NCBI GenBank assembly: GCA_902803195.1
Contig: CADCOX010000135.1
Coordinates: 1-18,168 of the forward strand
From: an uncultured Bacteroidales bacterium
GTDB lineage: Bacteria; Bacteroidota; Bacteroidia; Bacteroidales; Bacteroidaceae
Length of the DNA stretch: 18,168 bases
Reading direction: 5' to 3'
The notes below the pieces were generated by a model. The model did no database searches. It was not told the origin of the DNA and saw nothing but the letters and a program-made list of their open reading frames with translations. This document shows, in pieces, positions 13,791 to 18,168 of the stretch. Within the stretch, counting starts at the first letter, position 1, and each line of letters opens with the position of its first letter. A program made the translations under genes and the position numbers.

Positions 13791-14923
13791 AGGCGGCGTG
13801 AGAGTACGGGTACCATCTGCTCCTTCCACGTGCGGAAGTCGCCTGCGATGATGTGGGCGCGGGCTTGGCGAACGAGCCAGAGGTAGAAGGCGAGGTTGTG
13901 GATGGAGCCAATCTGCAAGGCGAGCAGCTCTTGCGACTTATAGAGGTGGTGGAGATAGGCGCGTGTGTAGGTCTGGTCGACGTAGCTTGTGCCGCAGGGG
14001 TCGATGGGCGAGAAGTCGTTGGCCCACTTGGCGTTGCGCATGTTGAGCGTGCCCTCGGAGGTGAAGAGCATGGCGTTGCGGCCGTTGCGCGTAGGCATGA
14101 CGCAGTCGAACATGTCGACGCCGAGGCTGATGGCTTCGAGGATGTTGGCGGGTGTGCCTACGCCCATGAGGTAGCGTGGTCGGTCCTTGGGCAGGATGCC
14201 GTTGACGAGTTCAATCATCTCGTACATGACGTCGGTCGGTTCGCCCACGGCCAAGCCTCCGATGGCGTTGCCTTCGGCATTCTTCGAGGCTACGAACTCG
14301 GCGCTCTCGATGCGCAGGTCGCGGTAGGTGCAGCCTTGTACGATGGGGAAGAGGCTCTGGTGGTAGCCGTAGCGGGGCTGGGTCTCGTTGAAGCGCTTGA
14401 TGCATCGGTCGAGCCAGTTATGGGTGAGTTGCAGGCTCTTGCGGGCATAGTCGTAGGGGGCCGTTCCCGGGGGACATTCGTCGAAGGCCATCATGATGTC
14501 GGCTCCGATGCTGCGTTCGATGTCCATGACGCGCTCGGGCGAGAAGAAATGCTTGCTGCCGTCGATGTGGCTGCGGAACTCGCACCCTTCCTCACGCAGC
14601 TTGCGTATGCCGGTGAGGGAAAATACCTGGAAGCCGCCGGAGTCGGTCAGCATTGGGCGGTCGAAACCGTTGAACTTGTGGAGTCCACCTGCGGCCTCTA
14701 ACGTGGCTGTGCCAGGACGCAGATAGAGGTGGTAGGTGTTGCCGAGGATGATTTCGGCGTTGATGTCGTCATTGAGGTCGCGCAGCTGCACGCCCTTCAC
14801 GCTTCCTACGGTCCCGACGGGCATGAAGATGGGCGTGTGGATGTCGCCGTGGTCGGTATGGATGACGCCAGCGCGTGCTGAGGTCTGAGGGTCGTTATGT
14901 TGTAGGTCGAAGGTAAGGGGCAT
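13787..14923 (-). CDS. tgt: tRNA-guanine transglycosylase (Tgt)
   Basis: Tgt exchanges guanine 34 for the queuosine precursor preQ1 in GUN-anticodon tRNAs. The 378-residue protein keeps the TIM-barrel landmarks: PIFMPVGTVGSVKG (31-44), the Asp94 of TDSGGFQVFSLTG, the substrate loop VQGCTYRDLR, IGGLAVGE (221-228), MGVGTP (253-258) and the nucleophile Asp273 in MFDCVMPTRNGR. The C-terminal zinc site is unusual. Three cysteine ligands of the Zymomonas enzyme (Cys318, Cys320, Cys323) align with Gly311, Ser313 and Asp316 in PCGTSYVDQTYTRAYLHHL; only the His (His342 in SIHNLAFYL) remains. Spacing from the nucleophile is identical, so the alignment is secure. It starts 39 bp after lon and overlaps the permease start by ATGA. 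Confidence 0.95.
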   Translation of the reverse strand: MPLTFDLQHNDPQTSARAGVIHTDHGDIHTPIFMPVGTVGSVKGVQLRDLNDDINAEIILGNTYHLYLRPGTATLEAAGGLHKFNGFDRPMLTDSGGFQVFSLTGIRKLREEGCEFRSHIDGSKHFFSPERVMDIERSIGADIMMAFDECPPGTAPYDYARKSLQLTHNWLDRCIKRFNETQPRYGYHQSLFPIVQGCTYRDLRIESAEFVASKNAEGNAIGGLAVGEPTDVMYEMIELVNGILPKDRPRYLMGVGTPANILEAISLGVDMFDCVMPTRNGRNAMLFTSEGTLNMRNAKWANDFSPIDPCGTSYVDQTYTRAYLHHLYKSQELLALQIGSIHNLAFYLWLVRQARAHIIAGDFRTWKEQMVPVLSRRL

Positions 14924-14962
14924 ACGAGCAGGTGTGCTAATGAGTTTGACGCTATTTAATCT

Positions 14963-17407
14963 CTATTTGTCGGCATCGTCGTCGAGGACGAACTGAATGG
15001 GGCTCGCCACTTGTTCGTCGAGGAGAGCGTAGTGGAGCACCTCGAGTACGTTGTCGACATAGTGGAAGGTGAGTCCTCGCACGTAGATTTCCTCGATTTC
15101 CTCGATGTCCTTGCGGTTGTCGGCGCAGAGGATGATATCGCTGATGCCGGCGCGCTTGGCGGCAAGAATTTTCTCCTTGATGCCGCCCACGGGCAGCACT
15201 TTGCCCCGGAGTGTAATCTCGCCGGTCATGGCGATGCCTCGTCTGACTTTGCGCTGGGTGAGGGCCGACACGAGCGAGGTGGCCATGGTGATGCCTGCGC
15301 TGGGACCGTCCTTGGGGACGGCTCCTTCGGGCACGTGGATGTGGATGTTGTAGTGGTCGAAGATGCGGATGTCCACGCCTATTGTGTCGGCATGAGCCTT
15401 GATGAACTCAAGGGCGAGGATGGCGCTCTCCTTCATCACGTCGCCGAGGTTGCCCGTGAGCGTCAGCTTCTGCCCCTTGCCGCGGCTGAGGCTGGTCTCG
15501 ATGAAGAGGATCTCGCCGCCTACGCTGGTCCATGCCAGTCCAGTGACGACGCCCGCGAAGCCGTTGCCTTGGTAGGTGTCGCGCTGGTATTTGGGCTTGC
15601 CGAGGATCTGCTTAATGTCGGCAGGCGTGACCTTGAGTACGGGGAACTCATCATGGCGCTCGTGGTAGAGTACGATGCGGCGGAAGAATCGGTCGAGTTC
15701 CTTCTCGAGTCCACGTACGCCGCTCTCTCGGGTGTAGTTCTCGATGAGGTACTCGAGTGCTTGCTTGTTGAGCTTAATCTCCTTGTCGAATTCGAGACCG
15801 CAGCCTTCCTTGACGCGGGGCACGAGGTGGCGCTTGGCTATCTCCACCTTCTCCTCGGTAATGTAGCCGTTGACCTCGATGAGCTCCATGCGGTCGAGCA
15901 AGGGGCGGGGGATGGTGGAGATGGTGTTGGCCGTGGCGATGAACATGACGTCGGAGAGGTCCACGTCGACCTCGAGGAAGTTGTCGTGGAATGCTTTGTT
16001 CTGCTCGGGGTCGAGCACCTCGAGGAGGGCACTGGCCGGGTCGCCGTTGTGCGTGTTCTCGGTAATCTTGTCAATCTCGTCGAGCACGAAGACGGGGTTG
16101 CACGATTCGGCTTTGATGAGGCTCTTGACGATACGTCCGGGCATGGCTCCGATGTAGGTGCGGCGGTGGCCTCGTATCTCGGCCTCGTCATGCAGGCCGC
16201 CGAGCGAGGCGCGCACGTACTTGCGTCCCATGGCGTCGGCTATGCTGCGGCAGAGCGAGGTCTTGCCCACGCCCGGAGGGCCATAGAGGCAAAGGATGGT
16301 GGGACGGGCCGCATCGTGGCTGTAGTAGCGCACGGCGATATGCTCGAGAATGCGCTCCTTGACCTCCTTCATGCCGTAGTGGTTCTTCTCGAGAATGCGT
16401 TCGGCACGCCGCAGGTCGTAGTTGCATTTTGTCCGTTTGCCCCAAGGCAGTTTCACGAGCGTCTCGAGGTAGGTGACCTGCACCTGGTAGTCGGGACTCT
16501 GCGGGTTCATGCGCTCCAGCTTGGAGAGTTCCTCGTAGAACGTCTCTTCTACGCTCTCGTCCCATAGGACGTTCTGGGCGCGTCTACGCAACTTGCTGAC
16601 ATCGTCGTTGTCACCACCCAGTTCTTCCTGGATGTTCTGCAGCTGACGTTGGAGGAAGTAGTTGCGTTGTTGCTTGTCGAGGTCGACCTGCGTCTTGTGT
16701 CGGATGTCACTCCGGATGCGGGAGTATTGAATCTCGCGTGAAATCTCGCGAAGGAGTTCCGTAGCACGAATCACGGGATTGAGCTCGCGCAGGAGGCGAA
16801 TCTTTGCCTGCACGTCGATGGGCATGTTGGCGCAGACGAAGTTGACGAAGAAGCGCATGGTGGCTACGTTGTTGATTGCCGATATAGCTTCGGGGCCGAA
16901 CTGCTCGTTGAGCGAGATGAATTCGCGCAGCTGGGTGTGCAACGTCTCGCGCAGGAGCTTGTAGGTCTGGCTGTCCATCTCCTCGTACTGCTCGTGTAGG
17001 GGCGTGACGTGCCCGATGAGCGTGCCCTCGGAAGCAAAGACCTCGCTGAGGGTCACGGGCACGAAGCCCTGGATGATGGCTGTGGTCGTGTCGTCGGGCA
17101 TTTCGAAAATGCGCACGACGCGCGAGACGACGGCTATGTCGTAGAGGTCGGAAGGTTGCGGCGATTCCACCTCAGGCGACTTCTGCGTGGCGCAGACGAT
17201 GAACGAACCCTCGTCGAAAGCGCGGCGACACACGCGAATGGAGCCCACGCGGCCTACGGTAATCGGTAGGATGACGCCGGGGAAAAGGGCGATGTCGCGA
17301 AGCGGCATGACGGGCAGCAACTCGTCGAATTTTACGTCGTATATGCTCTTCTCATCGCCCTCAAATTCGGCGATGAAGGAAAAGGGATTCTGGTTGTCTG
17401 GATTCAT
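14963..17407 (-). CDS. lon: ATP-dependent protease Lon (LonA type)
   Basis: Lon is a cytosolic AAA+ serine protease that removes misfolded and regulatory proteins. The 814-residue chain has the N-terminal substrate-binding domain (LPVMPLRDIALFPGVILPI, 31-49), a coiled-coil middle (about 210-320), and the ATPase module with Walker A GPPGVGKT (376-383), Walker B VFVLDEID (439-446) and the SLGGLHDEAEIRGHRRTYIG region. The C-terminal protease domain has PKDGPSAG with catalytic Ser703 and GGIKEKILAAKRAG with Lys746. The 43-residue Ser-Lys spacing equals that in E. coli Lon (679 and 722). All active elements are intact. It has a probable promoter upstream and reads on into tgt and the permease. Confidence 0.98.
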   Translation of the reverse strand: MNPDNQNPFSFIAEFEGDEKSIYDVKFDELLPVMPLRDIALFPGVILPITVGRVGSIRVCRRAFDEGSFIVCATQKSPEVESPQPSDLYDIAVVSRVVRIFEMPDDTTTAIIQGFVPVTLSEVFASEGTLIGHVTPLHEQYEEMDSQTYKLLRETLHTQLREFISLNEQFGPEAISAINNVATMRFFVNFVCANMPIDVQAKIRLLRELNPVIRATELLREISREIQYSRIRSDIRHKTQVDLDKQQRNYFLQRQLQNIQEELGGDNDDVSKLRRRAQNVLWDESVEETFYEELSKLERMNPQSPDYQVQVTYLETLVKLPWGKRTKCNYDLRRAERILEKNHYGMKEVKERILEHIAVRYYSHDAARPTILCLYGPPGVGKTSLCRSIADAMGRKYVRASLGGLHDEAEIRGHRRTYIGAMPGRIVKSLIKAESCNPVFVLDEIDKITENTHNGDPASALLEVLDPEQNKAFHDNFLEVDVDLSDVMFIATANTISTIPRPLLDRMELIEVNGYITEEKVEIAKRHLVPRVKEGCGLEFDKEIKLNKQALEYLIENYTRESGVRGLEKELDRFFRRIVLYHERHDEFPVLKVTPADIKQILGKPKYQRDTYQGNGFAGVVTGLAWTSVGGEILFIETSLSRGKGQKLTLTGNLGDVMKESAILALEFIKAHADTIGVDIRIFDHYNIHIHVPEGAVPKDGPSAGITMATSLVSALTQRKVRRGIAMTGEITLRGKVLPVGGIKEKILAAKRAGISDIILCADNRKDIEEIEEIYVRGLTFHYVDNVLEVLHYALLDEQVASPIQFVLDDDADK

Positions 17408-17410
17408 ATT

Positions 17411-17430
17411 AAGCCATTAAAAGCCATTAA
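17411..17430. repeat. Tandem 10-bp direct repeat before lon start
   Basis: AAGCCATTAA occurs twice in immediate succession, starting 4 bases upstream of the lon ATG; a third partial copy (AAGC) follows to 17434. On the mRNA it reads TTAATGGCTT twice. It could be an operator, or a slippage-prone spacer that sets leader length. Confidence 0.7.
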
Positions 17431-17437
17431 AAGCGCG

Positions 17438-17445
17438 CAAAGGTA
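17438..17445 (-). promoter_or_regulatory. -7 element of lon promoter
   Basis: On the minus strand TACCTTTG (17445-17438) fits the Bacteroidota -7 element TAnnTTTG exactly. The -33 region has only a poor match to TTTG. A start near 17431 would give a leader of about 25 nt containing the tandem repeat. Confidence 0.45.
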
Positions 17446-17510
17446 GTGATTTTTTCTGAAAAGACGGGCATAATTTGTATTAGAAAGTGTGAAAGAGTCG
17501 TAAACTATGC

Positions 17511-17547
17511 CGTCTCGCTCGGTTTTAGACGTCGAATGAGGGAGACG
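17511..17547 (-). terminator. Hairpin downstream of trmN6
   Basis: CGTCTCGCTC (17511-17520) and GAGGGAGACG (17538-17547) pair at 9 of 10 positions around a 17-base loop, beginning 7 bases after the trmN6 stop. This is a plausible 3'-end hairpin. The sequence beyond it (GCATAGTTTAC on the minus strand) is not a clear T-run, so termination may be partial. Confidence 0.4.
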
Positions 17548-17553
17548 AAGAGG

Positions 17554-18168
17554 TTAATCGAGGTAGAAATCAGCCGTCAGAAGGGCATATTGGCGACTGC
17601 GTCCGCCCGCCTCGTTGAGCGTCAACGTCTGTTCGTCGACGTCTCGGACTTCGCCCTTCCTGAAACACGCCAGCACGCGCTTGGCAGGACGCTTGAGGGA
17701 GGTTTGCACGACGCAACGATGGGAGAGCGAGAGGCCGTTCACGAAGCAGAGTCGGCGGAAACTGTCGAAGGCGTTCGAAGGCAGGATGACGCAGAACTGA
17801 CCGTTCTCGCGCAACAAACTGGCCGTACACTCGACAAGGGTCGGGAAGGGGAGCATGGTGGTGTGGCGCGCATGACTGCGGTTTTCATCTGGCGGCAGCA
17901 ATTGCTCCTCGAAAAAGGGCGGATTGCAAACGATGGAATCGAAACTGGCAGCTCCGAAAGGTACGTCCTGTAAAGCGCTAACAATCAAGTGTACACGCTC
18001 TCGGAATGGCGATGCCTCTGCGTTCTCTCGTGCTTGCAAGATGGCGGCTTCATCGATATCGATGCCTACAACCTCAGCCACGCGAAAACGTTGCGCCAAC
18101 ATGAGCGCAATTAGACCGCTTCCCGTACCGACGTCGAGGATGCGCGTTGGAGCCTCCAAAGGAGCCCA
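17554..18168 (-). CDS. trmN6: tRNA1(Val) (adenine37-N6)-methyltransferase-like (partial, N-terminus off right edge)
   Basis: The frame is open at the right edge, giving 204 residues of C-terminal protein beginning WAPLEAPTRILDV. An in-frame TTG at 18159 is not taken as the start, because the family normally has about 30-40 residues before this point, with a conserved GAWA-type segment that the edge residues fit. Visible are the SAM-binding motif I LDVGTGSGLIALMLAQR, the acidic motif II end VVGIDID, and the N6-adenine methyltransferase catalytic motif NPPF (in IVCNPPFFEEQLLPP). The C-terminus is complete and ends FYLD. This matches the YfiC/TrmN6 family, which methylates A37 of tRNA1(Val). lon begins 146 bp downstream on the same strand. 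Confidence 0.88.
   Translation of the reverse strand, partial: WAPLEAPTRILDVGTGSGLIALMLAQRFRVAEVVGIDIDEAAILQARENAEASPFRERVHLIVSALQDVPFGAASFDSIVCNPPFFEEQLLPPDENRSHARHTTMLPFPTLVECTASLLRENGQFCVILPSNAFDSFRRLCFVNGLSLSHRCVVQTSLKRPAKRVLACFRKGEVRDVDEQTLTLNEAGGRSRQYALLTADFYLD

Noticed and set aside
13787..13829. Upstream ATG at 13829 for the permease
   Set aside because: It would add MEGADGTRTLTPP, which is atypical for the family and lies within tgt; the ATG at 13790 gives the normal N-terminus and an ATGA overlap.
15011..16567. 518-codon open frame antisense to lon
   Set aside because: It lies wholly opposite the intact, motif-complete lon gene and reads as a Val/Glu/Asp/Leu-rich shadow with no domain. 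Long antisense frames are expected from GC-rich codon bias.

Overview
The window looks like chromosomal core DNA of a fairly GC-rich Bacteroidota, most likely order Bacteroidales and plausibly Prevotellaceae. Four things point there. Several families are essentially restricted to that phylum (DUF4835/PorD, DUF4491, DUF4923, DUF3127). The divergent promoters at the dnaN intergenic region match the Bacteroidota -7 consensus TAnnTTTG. Classical Shine-Dalgarno sequences are scarce. The CoaBC and Tgt variants also look lineage-typical. No phage, IS element, CRISPR array, tRNA or rRNA was seen.

Layout. Every gene but one lies on the minus strand, so transcription runs from high to low coordinates. 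The right-hand block (18168 to 12675) is trmN6 (cut by the right edge), then lon, tgt and a YjgP/YjgQ (LptF/LptG-type) permease; tgt and the permease overlap by ATGA. A 193-bp G-rich repetitive gap follows, then a RhlE-like DEAD-box RNA helicase (12481-11054) whose basic tail is encoded by an 18-bp minisatellite. Next is a 566-bp gene-free stretch (10488-11053) with hairpins, an 11-bp inverted repeat, a 40-nt purine run with a G-quadruplex motif and an 18-bp palindrome. The only plus-strand gene (10041-10487) encodes a DUF3127 protein with an SSB-like C-terminal tip, and it is divergent from dnaN.

The left-hand block starts at dnaN (9808) and reads: sliding clamp, DEDDh exonuclease with an ExoX-like C-terminal domain, coaBC, PorD-like (type IX secretion), recN, a degenerate trypsin-fold/TPR periplasmic protein, rlmH, a small DUF4491 membrane protein, an RluA-family pseudouridine synthase, and a DUF4923-type lipoprotein cut by the left edge. 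Spacing between coaBC and DUF4491 is 3-49 bp, so much of this is probably one operon. The gene mix combines DNA replication and repair (dnaN, exonuclease, recN, the SSB-like protein), ribosome and tRNA modification (rlmH, pseudouridine synthase, tgt, trmN6), CoA synthesis, envelope biogenesis (PorD, the Lpt permease) and protein quality control (lon).

The points most worth a second look are: (1) the DUF3127 protein ending in DDLPF, like SSB, next to the clamp gene; (2) a Tgt lacking three of its four zinc ligands; (3) a CoaBC with two substituted decarboxylase active-site residues; (4) a TPR protein on a trypsin-like scaffold that appears to lack its catalytic His; (5) a 73-bp nested dyad between dnaN and the exonuclease gene; and (6) the repeat-rich, strand-asymmetric sequence either side of the helicase gene. 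No clear previously undescribed multi-gene system was found; the DUF3127 protein is the nearest candidate.
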